A DNA stretch of 64,000 nt, from positions 1 through 64,000 of the forward strand of contig JBDSQB010000012.1 of assembly GCA_039930045.1 (NCBI GenBank), written 5' to 3'. The position numbers and the translations under genes are program-made. The notes below the pieces were generated by a model. That model made no database searches, was not told the DNA's origin, and was given only the letters and a program-made list of their open reading frames with translations. Shown here in pieces: positions 25,434-34,733 of this stretch; position 1 is the stretch's first letter, and each line of letters opens with the position of its first letter. The stretch comes from Chthoniobacterales bacterium (GTDB lineage Bacteria > Verrucomicrobiota > Verrucomicrobiia > Chthoniobacterales > DASVRZ01).

Positions 25434-26711
25434 ATGTTCACACTTCAGAGCCCCGGCGGCAGTGATTTATCCAAACTGATCCATCGTATCCGCCATCTGA
25501 CCGCCCGTCATGGTGCGGGCTCCCTGGAGCAAATCTTGGTGGCGGTTTTGAACTTTGGCATTGTCATTGTCACCGGTCGTCTGCTCGCTCCTTCCTCGTT
25601 CGCGATTTTCGTCGTTATCATGTCCTCCCTAAGCTTGGCGTTTGGGTTGGTCAGCGCTGTCGTGAGCGCGCCGGTTTTGGTTCTTTACCGTAAACGCTAT
25701 CACTCCGCCAAACGAAGTTACCTTGGCAAACTGGAACTCTTGAATGTGGGCGTGAGCGTGGCCGTGGGACTGGTTTGCTTGGCCATAGCATTTTGGGTGG
25801 AGCGACGTATTTCCAGCAGCGATCTGGTTTACTCCCTGCTCATGCTGACGGCTTGGTCCTCCTATGAATTGCGCCGGAAGATTGCCTACGCTTTGGGCGA
25901 GGCACCGGTATTGCTTCTTTGTTCCGCCCTTGTCCTGCTGTCAGCTGTGATCTCGCTGGGTGTCACAGTGTTTCTCGGCGTCGCTTCGGAAGGTGCAGTG
26001 CTTCTCTGTCTGGCACTCTCCTACCTTCTGGGAATTCTCTTTTTTAAATTGCTGACCCCGCGTTCCGATACGACATCCAAAGTTCCCTTCCAAGTTTTGC
26101 TGCGTGATCACTGGCGTTTCTCCCACTCCCTTTTCAGTGGGCTGCTGCTCTACTGGGTAGCTTCGCAGGGATATTTTCTGGTTGCTGCCCGGCTCTTGCC
26201 CGACGCAACGTTGGGTGGGGTGAGGACCGCTCAGAATATGGCGGGGCTGATAACCACAGCCTTGTTGATGTTTGAAAACCAAGCCACTCCCATGGCGGCA
26301 ACGCTGGCCCACGAGGGCGGCGACGAAGCCGTGCGGTCTTGGGTTCGCCAGCTTTTCGACAAAGGAACCTGGCCTTTTCTGGCATTCGTCATCCTCGCTT
26401 CGTTGGGAGCATTTGGCCTGCACCACTTTCTCTATCTCAAAACCTATTCCCAGTTTTCCTGGCTCGCCTTTATTTTTGCCTTTCACCAGTTTCTGCTCGG
26501 CCTGAACCGGCCATATGCCGTGGGCTTGAAAGCCATCGAAAAAACGACTCCCATTTTTTGGGGACATTGTGCCGGTGCCGCGCTCATGGTGCTGGGCAGT
26601 TGGATTTTGATCACATATCTAGGGGCCCTCGGAGTGGCGATTGGCTTTGTGCTGTCCGCCTCCGCCCTGCTGCTGGTCCTGCATCTTAACTTTTGGAGGC
26701 TGACTCAATGA
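25434..26711 (+). CDS. Polysaccharide flippase-like membrane protein (MATE/MOP superfamily)
   Basis: This 425-residue protein has about 12 predicted membrane helices. The start region GAGSLEQILVAVLNFGIVIV followed by GRLLAPSSFAIFVVIMS matches the Wzx/MOP oligosaccharide flippase pattern. It would move undecaprenyl-linked repeat units across the inner membrane. Its stop overlaps the next start as ATGA (26708-26711). A second flippase, at 34734, is of the WzxC type, so the two may serve different units. Confidence 0.82.
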   Translation: MFTLQSPGGSDLSKLIHRIRHLTARHGAGSLEQILVAVLNFGIVIVTGRLLAPSSFAIFVVIMSSLSLAFGLVSAVVSAPVLVLYRKRYHSAKRSYLGKLELLNVGVSVAVGLVCLAIAFWVERRISSSDLVYSLLMLTAWSSYELRRKIAYALGEAPVLLLCSALVLLSAVISLGVTVFLGVASEGAVLLCLALSYLLGILFFKLLTPRSDTTSKVPFQVLLRDHWRFSHSLFSGLLLYWVASQGYFLVAARLLPDATLGGVRTAQNMAGLITTALLMFENQATPMAATLAHEGGDEAVRSWVRQLFDKGTWPFLAFVILASLGAFGLHHFLYLKTYSQFSWLAFIFAFHQFLLGLNRPYAVGLKAIEKTTPIFWGHCAGAALMVLGSWILITYLGALGVAIGFVLSASALLLVLHLNFWRLTQ

Positions 26712-27919
26712 ACCGCCCGTTGCGCATTACTATCGTCAACGCCTACTCCGTGCAAAACCGGGGCGATGCCGCCATCGTTTATGCGATGGTGCGTTTTGTC
26801 CGCAACTTGGCTCCAAACTGCCAGATCAGCATTCTCTCCTCGTTTGCGGAGGAAAATCGAGAATACTATCAAGCCTGCGGAGCAGAGTCACTGCCTGCCA
26901 TTTTCGATATCGGAGGCAAGGGATCGCCCATCAAGAAATACTTGCGCTTCATGGGAGTTGCATTGCAATCGCTCCTGCAACCGCAGGGGAAAAAATTTGC
27001 ACCAATCCGAGAGGCAGACTGGATCCTTGCAGCGGGCGGAGGCTACCTTTATTCGTCGCGCCGTGGGCCACTGGGTCTGGGCTTGCTGGGGAATTGCTTT
27101 CACATCTGGCTAGGCACTCGGTTTAAGAAACTCACCGTTTTATTTCCCCAGAGCGTGGGACCGCTTTTGCATGGGGCCGACCGGTGGCTGTGCAGGATCG
27201 CTTTGCGACGGCTAGCGCTGGTCTGTTGCCGGGAACGAGTCAGCTTGGAGCAGGCTTTGGAAATGAAAATCGGGAATGCCCGGCTCGTTCCGGACATCGC
27301 ATTCCTGCTGGCGGATCACCAAGTGAGGAAGGCAACCTCGTTTTCCCCGAAAAAAATCGGTATTTCTGTGCTGGACTGGCGCTTCGCAAACCGGGCTGCT
27401 GATGAAGAAGCCATTGAATATTATCTCGAGAAAATCAAGCAAGTGGTCTGCGATTTTCATGCGGCAGACCCCGATGTGCAGGTCGAGATTTTTCCCCAAG
27501 TCACAGTTGGCAAAGGCTTGGGCGACCAATCTGTGTCGGCACGGCTCTGCGAGTTGATTGGCGCACCTTGGGCTCGTGTGACCAATCTGGATGACTGCGC
27601 CTACCCGGAAGCCATTATGGCCGAATATGCGCGCATGGACGTTTTCATTGGAAGCAGAATGCACTCGGCCATTCTGGCGATGTGCGCCGGCACCCCCACC
27701 GTTGCATTGGCCTATCAACCGAAAACACAGGGCACTTTCGAGGCGATTGGTCTGGGGCAGTTTAGTCTCGACATCACAGATTTTACCACACAGAGCCTCG
27801 CGGACGCGGTCAAATCAGCCGCCGGGCAAGGCGAGGAAATCCGAGGTGCCGTCCAAGCCGCCCAGCTGGAGATCAGTGAGAAACTGCGCGCACTCTTTCA
27901 AGAAAAAGTGATCGCATGA
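26708..27919 (+). CDS. Polysaccharide pyruvyltransferase-family protein
   Basis: The 403-residue protein has the family's N-terminal ITIVNAYSVQNRGDAAIVYA (4-23), a central AGGGYLYSSRR-type glycine loop (about 107), FPQSVGP, and the C-terminal GSRMHSAILAMCAGTPTVAL with a donor-site His. Such enzymes (CsaB/WcaK-like) add a pyruvate ketal to sugars from phosphoenolpyruvate, giving the polymer negative charge; some members only look alike and do other jobs. The start at 26708 is preferred because it creates the ATGA overlap with the flippase gene. Confidence 0.88.
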   Translation: MNRPLRITIVNAYSVQNRGDAAIVYAMVRFVRNLAPNCQISILSSFAEENREYYQACGAESLPAIFDIGGKGSPIKKYLRFMGVALQSLLQPQGKKFAPIREADWILAAGGGYLYSSRRGPLGLGLLGNCFHIWLGTRFKKLTVLFPQSVGPLLHGADRWLCRIALRRLALVCCRERVSLEQALEMKIGNARLVPDIAFLLADHQVRKATSFSPKKIGISVLDWRFANRAADEEAIEYYLEKIKQVVCDFHAADPDVQVEIFPQVTVGKGLGDQSVSARLCELIGAPWARVTNLDDCAYPEAIMAEYARMDVFIGSRMHSAILAMCAGTPTVALAYQPKTQGTFEAIGLGQFSLDITDFTTQSLADAVKSAAGQGEEIRGAVQAAQLEISEKLRALFQEKVIA

Positions 27920-29355
27920 TAGCACGCAGCCTTCTCATCATAACGGTTCTGGCCCTCGCGTCATTTGGACTGGCTCTCGCCTCGGTGTTTCAGTTGGGCG
28001 ACCCTGCGTTTGAGGCAGTTCTGGCCATTTTCTTCTTCATTATCGCAGCTGTCATCTCAGTCTTCAGCTTGGAAACACGCCGAAATCGCGGCGATTTGTT
28101 TCACCCCTGCTATATCTTGCTGGGAGCGTCGTTTTTCCACTTTGTTGGGCCATCGATTTACAATTATCGCCAGGATTTTTATCCCACGCAGACCCTTGGC
28201 CCGTATTTGCTGGCTCACTTCGTGGTCATGCTGGGGTTGTTTTGTATTCTGGCCGGTTTTTTTCTCACACCCGTTCCCAAACGCTGGTCGGTCATTAGTT
28301 CAAACCGTTTCAAGTCGCCTGCTACTCGCCTTGTCTCCATGGTCGGTGTCGTTGCACTGCTCGCGGCGAGTCTGGGAGCCTCCCTGTATCTCATCAAGCA
28401 AGAAGGAGGGCTTGGTAATTACATGAGTCGTTTGGGGCTTCGGATGGAACTCTTCGAAGGTCAGGGTTTCTTGCTTTCCGTCACCTTGATCTCGATCAGC
28501 GCCGCGATTCTGTCCTATGTCCAGCTTTGCATCACTCCGACGCTCGTAATCCGGGTCTTGTTTGCCATCTCGCTGGTGGCGTCGGGATTTACGGCCATCC
28601 TCTCTGGAAGCCGGGCTAATCTGGTGGTCTTGATCTTGATTTTGCTGATCATCCGGCACCGGGTCGTCAAGCCCATCAAACTGCTGACAGGTGGCATCAT
28701 CTTCGTCCTCCTCATCGTGGTGGTTTTCGGTTACATCGCATTGATTCGCCAAAAGACCGTCCAGTCTGATCTGGAGGACTCCGAGGGTGCGCGGGGAAAA
28801 TTGTCCTTTGTCTATAACACCCTTTTTGGCAAAGGCACATTTGTGGAGTTGAACAGCGTGGCTAGAACTCTCGAAGGTGTGCCGGATGATCTGCCCTACC
28901 AGATGGGTGCCAGCTATCTCTCGGTGTTAACATTTCCTATTCCGAGGGCCATTCTTCCAGGAAAACTGGCCGGCACGAGCGAACTCTACACGCGCGTGTT
29001 GCGACCGGAAATTTGGGCGGCGGGTCGGGGTGACCGGGTGACTTTTTTTGGTGAGACAATCATTAACTTTGGGATTCTCGGGGTGGTCTTTGGCAGCACC
29101 CTTTTGGGGGCTCTCGCCCGGCAGGTATATGTCAGGTGCAACCGGCAGATCGACAATCCTTACCATTCGGCCTTTTACGCTTATTTCGTTCTCTGGTTGA
29201 TGATCGTGATCCGAGGCGATACCGCCATCGCCACGTGGTCTGTCCTCCGCATCTCGCTTCCGGCACTTCTCCTTTACCAGATCATCGTCCGCCTCTCCGG
29301 GCGAAGCACTGGGGGCCAGGGCAAACTCAGGGAAACACAAACTGCACGGACATGA
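27916..29355 (+). CDS. O-antigen/exopolysaccharide polymerase-like membrane protein (Wzy-like)
   Basis: This 479-residue protein has about 12 hydrophobic helices and a large periplasmic loop in its second half (ALIRQKTVQSDLEDSEGARG ... GMP-type Pro-rich strand FPIPRAILPGKLAGTS). The layout and the Pro/Arg-rich loop fit the oligosaccharide repeat-unit polymerase family. It overlaps the pyruvyltransferase gene and the next glycosyltransferase gene by ATGA each (27916-27919, 29352-29355). Wzy proteins are poorly conserved, so the name rests on topology and context. Confidence 0.72.
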   Translation: MIARSLLIITVLALASFGLALASVFQLGDPAFEAVLAIFFFIIAAVISVFSLETRRNRGDLFHPCYILLGASFFHFVGPSIYNYRQDFYPTQTLGPYLLAHFVVMLGLFCILAGFFLTPVPKRWSVISSNRFKSPATRLVSMVGVVALLAASLGASLYLIKQEGGLGNYMSRLGLRMELFEGQGFLLSVTLISISAAILSYVQLCITPTLVIRVLFAISLVASGFTAILSGSRANLVVLILILLIIRHRVVKPIKLLTGGIIFVLLIVVVFGYIALIRQKTVQSDLEDSEGARGKLSFVYNTLFGKGTFVELNSVARTLEGVPDDLPYQMGASYLSVLTFPIPRAILPGKLAGTSELYTRVLRPEIWAAGRGDRVTFFGETIINFGILGVVFGSTLLGALARQVYVRCNRQIDNPYHSAFYAYFVLWLMIVIRGDTAIATWSVLRISLPALLLYQIIVRLSGRSTGGQGKLRETQTART

Positions 29356-30476
29356 AAAGCGTGCTTTTTGTCGCATCTTTTCCACCTCCATTCACAGGGG
29401 AGGCGGTCTGCACCCGGCTTTATTATGCCCTGGCTGGGCGGCAATCCAAGGTGGATGCCGTGAATATCTCGCACGGTTCCGGGGTGCCACGCAAGACGGG
29501 CAGCTTTGCATGGAGCCGCTTTCGACAAATCTTTGGGAGTCATAGCGAGGTGCGAAAAAAAATCGCCGCGCAGCCCTACGACATCCTGTATTTCGTGCCT
29601 GGCGCGACGCCACTCGGGCAGATCAAGGACTGGCTGCTCCTTCTCCCGCTCTCGAAAAATCGCATCGGCGAAATCGTGGCACACATTCATAATGGCAACT
29701 TCGCGAAAGTTCTTCGCAGACCTTTGCTCGGCATGATTTCCCGACTGATCTTTCGCAGGATCGATCGCTTCATCCTCCTCAACCAGGCGGCAAGCCGGGA
29801 ATTGTCTCCCTCTCTTCCCGGCCACAAACTTCATGTGGTTCCCAACACTATCGACGAGGCGATGCTTTTCACAGAGGAGGCTGTGGCATCCCGCATCGAA
29901 GAGCGGCTGGGCCGATCCGTCTGGCAGATTTATTACATCAGTAACATGATCCGGGAAAAAGGTTACCCGGAGCTTGCGGAGGCGGCTGCCATATTGGCCC
30001 GGACGCCGACCTTTTCTTTTCACCTCCATTACATTGGCGGATGGCCGGCTCATGCCAGCATCGAGGAATTCCGGCAAAAACTTCAGGAGCTAAAGCTTGA
30101 GAGCCACGTCACCATTCATGGTCCGATTCAGGATCGGGATATTTTGCGGACTCATCTGGAGAAGGCCGACATTCTGGCCCTGCCCACCTACTATCCGCGG
30201 GAGGCGCAGCCCATGTGCTTGCTGGAAGCAGCCAATGCGGGGGTTCCGCTCGTTAGCACCCGCCACGCGGGGATTCCAGAGATCGTCGAGGAAGGTTACA
30301 ACGGATTTCTCGTCCAGCCGCGTGATCCCGCCTCTCTTGCGGAAGCCATCCGCAAAGTCTGTTCAGAGGGTGCCTGGCGCACCTTGGCTGAGAATTCCCG
30401 CCGGCTGTTTCTTGAGCGTTATTCTCCTGCCACCAATGCCGCTGCTTTTAGGAAGGGGCTTTATGGATTGGACTAG
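29352..30476 (+). CDS. Glycosyltransferase, GT4 family
   Basis: At 374 residues it has the GT-B fold. The N-terminus MKSVLFVASFPPPFTGEAVC is typical of GT4 enzymes, and the C-terminal nucleotide-sugar site shows YPREAQPMCLLEAANAGVPL (E-x7-E motif) followed by STRHAGIPEIVEEGYNGFLV. It is retaining and probably acts on the cytoplasmic side of the lipid-linked repeat unit; the donor is unknown. The frame is open upstream, but the start at 29352 gives the ATGA overlap and the correct N-terminus. Confidence 0.92.
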   Translation: MKSVLFVASFPPPFTGEAVCTRLYYALAGRQSKVDAVNISHGSGVPRKTGSFAWSRFRQIFGSHSEVRKKIAAQPYDILYFVPGATPLGQIKDWLLLLPLSKNRIGEIVAHIHNGNFAKVLRRPLLGMISRLIFRRIDRFILLNQAASRELSPSLPGHKLHVVPNTIDEAMLFTEEAVASRIEERLGRSVWQIYYISNMIREKGYPELAEAAAILARTPTFSFHLHYIGGWPAHASIEEFRQKLQELKLESHVTIHGPIQDRDILRTHLEKADILALPTYYPREAQPMCLLEAANAGVPLVSTRHAGIPEIVEEGYNGFLVQPRDPASLAEAIRKVCSEGAWRTLAENSRRLFLERYSPATNAAAFRKGLYGLD

Positions 30477-32388
30477 CTATGCTCTCCCCATCATCTCCGC
30501 GCCCTGTTTGGCGTGTTTTTTTTGCAGTCCCCTGTTAGCGGCAGGAGAAATAGTGGCACCGGCAGAATCGTCTAGTTTCATCATTCGTGTCGGACCCGAG
30601 GGGAGTGATCGCGCCGATGGGAGTACCGCCGACCCACTCCTCACCTTGGAGGCGGCGAAAGAAAAAATCCGCTCCCTTTTGTCCAGCGAACATCCTCCAG
30701 CACGGATAACGGTCAAACTCGAGCCTGGCGAATATCGATTGCAGACGCCTTTTATTTTGGAGGCCGACGTTTTGGGATCTGCCACACATTCCATCGAATG
30801 GATCGGGGATGAAACCCATCGCCCAGTCCTCACCGGCGGAGTTAGATTACAGGAATGGACGGCGGCGTCCGATGGCTACTGGCACTGCTCGGTACCTGGA
30901 GGGCTCCCCGTCCGGCAGCTCTATCAGCAGGATTGTTCACTCCCAAGAGCGGGTTACGCAAAACTTTCCAAAGCGCAATTATCCTGGAAAAAATTTCCTC
31001 TCCAGGAGACGGACACAGGCGAAATTCTGGTAAAAAACGTGTCCTTGGAAGGCGTGCGCCCCGAGGATCGCCTGGAACTGCTCTGGATGGACGACTTTCG
31101 CGCCCACTGGATACCTGTTGCCGTCATGCCCGGTGGGACCGGCCTTTTTCCTCAGCCGGGTCCAATCTCCATCGCCATTGGAAATAACAAAAGAAAAGCC
31201 GGACGGTTCAGCGCTGGCTCCCGACTGGAAAATGCCCTCGGCATGATCAGCCCTGGGGAATGGTATTTCTCCCCGGCACAGGCAGCCATTATTTATGCCC
31301 CCAAACCTGGGGAAAAAATCGAAACCTTCCGCCCCGAGATTCCTGTTTCAGCAGCGCTCCTCATCATTCAGGGCAATGGAACCCCGGCTCATCTCCGCAT
31401 TTCCGGCATTCATTGGCGACTGGCGTCATGGGACGATCCGCAGCAGAGAGCGTTTGTTAGCAACCAATCCGGCGTGAGCTGGATCGCCTCCAATCGCCAG
31501 GCTCGGGATTATGACGCCTCGCACTCGGCACGGTATCTCCAGATCATTCCAGCGGCCATCCGCATCGAAAAAACCTCCGGCGTTCACTTTGAAAATAATG
31601 TCATTGATTGCGTCGGCGGGGTTGGCCTCTCCATCGGTGCCGGATGTTCCGACGCCCACATCGAGGGAAACGCTTTTCTCAATACCGGGGCCGATGCCAT
31701 CACCGTCGGCTCACCCATCCATCCCGAGACCGACCCCTCCATGCCTCCATGCCGAGACATCCACATTTCGGATAATCTGATCCGCCGCACCGGCCATACT
31801 TTTCCCTCCACCGCGGCGATCACAGCTTATTACATGCAACAAAGCGTGATCGAACACAATGATCTGGCCGACCTGCCCTACACGGGCATTTCCATCGGCT
31901 GGGGCTGGAATCATCGGCCTGAATACAGTGGTTCTGGAGCCAATCGGGTCACAGGAAACCGTGTTGCCCGCTATATGTCGCAGGCGCGGGACGGAGGCGC
32001 CATCTACACCTTGGGGCCGCAGCCAGGATCGGTTTGCCAAGGCAACTACCTGCTCGATGGCCTGTCCACCGGAGTTTTCGGAGCCATCTACCACGACATG
32101 GGGAGCAGTGGCTGGCGGACGACTGAAAATGTCATTGAGAAAACCCATTCCTGGCTCGATCTGCACGAGGCTCGCCATATCATTGCCACGGGCAACTTCT
32201 CCGACCAGCCCCGCTGGGTGGATCATGGCATCGAGTGCGACGTTCGGGGCAATCTGCTGGAAGCCCGTTCCCAATGGCCTGCCCGTGCACGGGAAATAGT
32301 GGCAAACGCCGGTATCCGCCCGGAAAGAAAAACTTCCGCTCATATTTTTGCCAGTGATTCCTCCCCGACTCGATTCCAGTCCAACTAA
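30463..32388 (+). CDS. Exported right-handed beta-helix protein, possible polysaccharide-active enzyme
   Basis: From the ATG at 30463, which overlaps the end of the glycosyltransferase gene by 14 nt, the protein has 641 residues with a signal sequence ending near SPLLAAGE. The N-terminal part (GPEGSDRADGSTADPLLTLE, VKLEPGEYRLQTPFILEADV, PVLTGGVRLQEWT) resembles large beta-helix glycoside hydrolases of the GH141/GH120 kind. The middle and C-terminal part consist of beta-helix turns (NNVIDCVGGVGLSIGAG, GNAFLNTGADAITVG, HNDLADLPYTGISIGWGW, QGNYLLDGLSTGVFGAIYHD). It may trim, modify or depolymerise the locus's polymer in the periplasm or outside. The catalytic residues cannot be assigned. Confidence 0.8.
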   Translation: MDWTSYALPIISAPCLACFFCSPLLAAGEIVAPAESSSFIIRVGPEGSDRADGSTADPLLTLEAAKEKIRSLLSSEHPPARITVKLEPGEYRLQTPFILEADVLGSATHSIEWIGDETHRPVLTGGVRLQEWTAASDGYWHCSVPGGLPVRQLYQQDCSLPRAGYAKLSKAQLSWKKFPLQETDTGEILVKNVSLEGVRPEDRLELLWMDDFRAHWIPVAVMPGGTGLFPQPGPISIAIGNNKRKAGRFSAGSRLENALGMISPGEWYFSPAQAAIIYAPKPGEKIETFRPEIPVSAALLIIQGNGTPAHLRISGIHWRLASWDDPQQRAFVSNQSGVSWIASNRQARDYDASHSARYLQIIPAAIRIEKTSGVHFENNVIDCVGGVGLSIGAGCSDAHIEGNAFLNTGADAITVGSPIHPETDPSMPPCRDIHISDNLIRRTGHTFPSTAAITAYYMQQSVIEHNDLADLPYTGISIGWGWNHRPEYSGSGANRVTGNRVARYMSQARDGGAIYTLGPQPGSVCQGNYLLDGLSTGVFGAIYHDMGSSGWRTTENVIEKTHSWLDLHEARHIIATGNFSDQPRWVDHGIECDVRGNLLEARSQWPARAREIVANAGIRPERKTSAHIFASDSSPTRFQSN

Positions 32389-32407
32389 CAACTCACTTAC
32401 ACATCAC

Positions 32408-33484
32408 ATGCAAAACACTCATCCCAACATAGCCCTGGTCTGCGGATTCTGGGGCCAAAACATTGGCAACGCCTTTTTTAACATCGGAGGTAAATGGATT
32501 CTCGAACAGGTCTTTCCAGACAAACGGGTCGAATACATTCTCGACCAGCCGGGCTACCGCACTTTTCACAAGCAGCATACTGGCAACCCAAAAAATGATT
32601 TCGGTCTGCTGAAGCATCTCGATGTCGAATACATTGTCCTCCAAGGGCCGATGCTGACCACGAGTTTTCCGGCTCTTTGGGAGGAAACCTTCGCCGCTCT
32701 TACCGCGCGCGGAACCAAAATCATCCTACTGGGTGCCGCCATGTTTCGTTACAACGAGGAGGAAAAAGCCGTCAATCTGGCCTTCCTGAAAAAGTATCGT
32801 CCTGCCATCATCAGCACGCGCGACCACGAAACATGGGAAGTCTTTAAAGATTCTGCGGACTTTACACACTCCGGCATCGACAGCGCTTTCTTCATGACGG
32901 ATTCCTATCAGCCGTTTAAGATCGCGGGGACGAGTTACATCACCATGAACTTCGATCGCTGGCCGGAGCCGAATGTCGTTTTGGACAAGCCCGATCCCTC
33001 CGCCGATCACAATTTCGATGCCCTCTCGCATCATTGGTCCCTCACCTTTCCCAAATTTCAATACAACATGGCCAGCAAGGACAAAATCAAGGCCTACCTC
33101 GGCGCCATGCTCGACTTTCGCAAGCTGCCCGCCACCCTCGCCGGTTACGACGTCGTCCGCCCCGAGCACCGCTTCAACCCGCACATCACCTGGAAGGTTT
33201 ATCGCCAGCCCAACGCCGTCGCCTCCGACGAGCCGTGGACCTATTTCACGGTTTACGCGAATACCAACCTCACCATCAGTGACCGCGTCCATGCCTGTGT
33301 TGCCACCCTGGCCTATGGAAAACCGGCCATGCTATTCACCCCGTCTCCACGCTCCAACTTGTTCGCACGTCTGGGCCTCACGGACATTAAGAAAAAACCA
33401 GTCACGCTCGACCCGGAACTACTCCGCAAAAACAAGACCGAGGAACTGGATTTCCTGAAAAACGCCGCACGTCAACTCGGTTAA
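32408..33484 (+). CDS. Second polysaccharide pyruvyltransferase-family protein
   Basis: The 358-residue product begins MQNTHPNIALVCGFWGQNIG and has NAFFNIGGKWILEQV, LQGPMLTTSFPALW, STRDHETWEVFKDS and ISDRVHACVATLAYGKPAML, the conserved pattern of the PS_pyruv_trans domain, with a donor-site His in DRVHA. It is distant from the one at 26708 and may differ in substrate. The start at 32408 is the first ATG after the beta-helix gene; the frame is open 60 nt further upstream. Confidence 0.82.
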   Translation: MQNTHPNIALVCGFWGQNIGNAFFNIGGKWILEQVFPDKRVEYILDQPGYRTFHKQHTGNPKNDFGLLKHLDVEYIVLQGPMLTTSFPALWEETFAALTARGTKIILLGAAMFRYNEEEKAVNLAFLKKYRPAIISTRDHETWEVFKDSADFTHSGIDSAFFMTDSYQPFKIAGTSYITMNFDRWPEPNVVLDKPDPSADHNFDALSHHWSLTFPKFQYNMASKDKIKAYLGAMLDFRKLPATLAGYDVVRPEHRFNPHITWKVYRQPNAVASDEPWTYFTVYANTNLTISDRVHACVATLAYGKPAMLFTPSPRSNLFARLGLTDIKKKPVTLDPELLRKNKTEELDFLKNAARQLG

Positions 33485-33513
33485 ATAAGACGGATTCCCT
33501 TGGATGGGCCCAC

Positions 33514-34725
33514 ATGAAAATCCATCTCATCACCAACCTGTTTCATCCAGACGAACTGGCCGGAGCCTCGCTCTTTACCGACCTGGCCGTTTATCTGCAT
33601 GCGCAGGGGCATGATGTTCGCGTCACCACCACCTTCCCCTACTATCCAGCCTGGAAACTGCGTCCGGAGGATGTCGGGGTAAGACTTCGCGAGGAAACTT
33701 TCCGGGGTTTTCCCCTGCGGCGGGTGCAGATGTTTGTGCCGGCTAAACCTACGGGCGGCAGTCGGGTTAAATCGGACTTGAGCTTTTTTTTCAGCCTGCT
33801 CCAGCGGGCCAGATTTCCAGGGTGGACACCTGAGGTCGTGCTCACCGCCTCTCCGATGTTTTCACAATGCCTCGTGCAGAACTTCCTCTACCCTGGAAAA
33901 AATATTCCCAAGCTCATCGTCGTGCAGGATTTCGTGGTGGATGCCGCGCTTGAACTGAAGATGCTCAATCTTCCCGGCTTGCCGTGGTTTCTCCTTGGCC
34001 TGGAAAACTGGGCCTTCAAATCCGCGCAAACCTTGTTCACGATCAGCCAGCCAATGCTGGAAAAACTCCAGGGCAAACTCAAGGGCAGCCGACGGTGCCT
34101 CCTGGTGCCGAATTGGATTCACCGCAGCTTGGAAGACGAAATCCAGCGTCAGCACCCGACTCCGGTGGTCCGCGAAAAAGCCACTCTTTTTTACTCTGGC
34201 AACCTCGGGATCAAGCAAGGGCTGCCATTTTTTATCGACTCCTTTAAAGACTGCTCCGGCCCTTGGAATCTGAAGGTGCATGGCGGCGGGGCCGAGTTGG
34301 AAACTCTGCTCACTCAGGTTGACGGGGTGGACTCCGTCACCCTCGGAGGAGTGCTGGATGAAGTGGACTACGTGCATTCCCTGCGCACTGCCACCGCCTG
34401 CCTCATCACCCAAAAACCCGGAGTGGGTGCCAATTTTCTCCCTAGCAAACTGCTACCCGCGCTGGCCACCGGCACTCCTATCTTGGCCGTCTGCGAAGCC
34501 GACAGCCCTCTCGGCAGGGAAGTCATCGAGGGGCAGTTTGGGGAGGTCATCAACCCGGCGGACACACCGGCTCTGGAGCAAACTCTCCGGCGCTGGCAGT
34601 CCGAGCCAGATCTCCTGGCCGCGATGGGGGCGAAAAGTCTCGCCCGCGGAAAGCTCTACAGCCGCGAGACAATCCTTCCGCAATACGAAAGCGAACTCCG
34701 CCGATTGGTGGAAAAAAACCGATAG
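33514..34725 (+). CDS. Glycosyltransferase, GT4 family, WcaI/WbuB-like
   Basis: This protein has 403 residues. The N-terminus MKIHLITNLFHPDELAGASL and HDVRVTTTFPYYPAWKL are characteristic of the WcaI/WbuB group of colanic-acid and O-antigen transferases. The C-terminal half has LFYSGNLGIKQGLPFFIDSF, VHGGGAELETL and FLPSKLLPALATGTPILAV for nucleotide-sugar binding. It stands 8 nt before the WzxC-like gene. WbuB acts in fucosamine-containing chains, but the specificity here is unknown. Confidence 0.9.
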   Translation: MKIHLITNLFHPDELAGASLFTDLAVYLHAQGHDVRVTTTFPYYPAWKLRPEDVGVRLREETFRGFPLRRVQMFVPAKPTGGSRVKSDLSFFFSLLQRARFPGWTPEVVLTASPMFSQCLVQNFLYPGKNIPKLIVVQDFVVDAALELKMLNLPGLPWFLLGLENWAFKSAQTLFTISQPMLEKLQGKLKGSRRCLLVPNWIHRSLEDEIQRQHPTPVVREKATLFYSGNLGIKQGLPFFIDSFKDCSGPWNLKVHGGGAELETLLTQVDGVDSVTLGGVLDEVDYVHSLRTATACLITQKPGVGANFLPSKLLPALATGTPILAVCEADSPLGREVIEGQFGEVINPADTPALEQTLRRWQSEPDLLAAMGAKSLARGKLYSRETILPQYESELRRLVEKNR

Positions 34726-34733
34726 CTGCCCCG

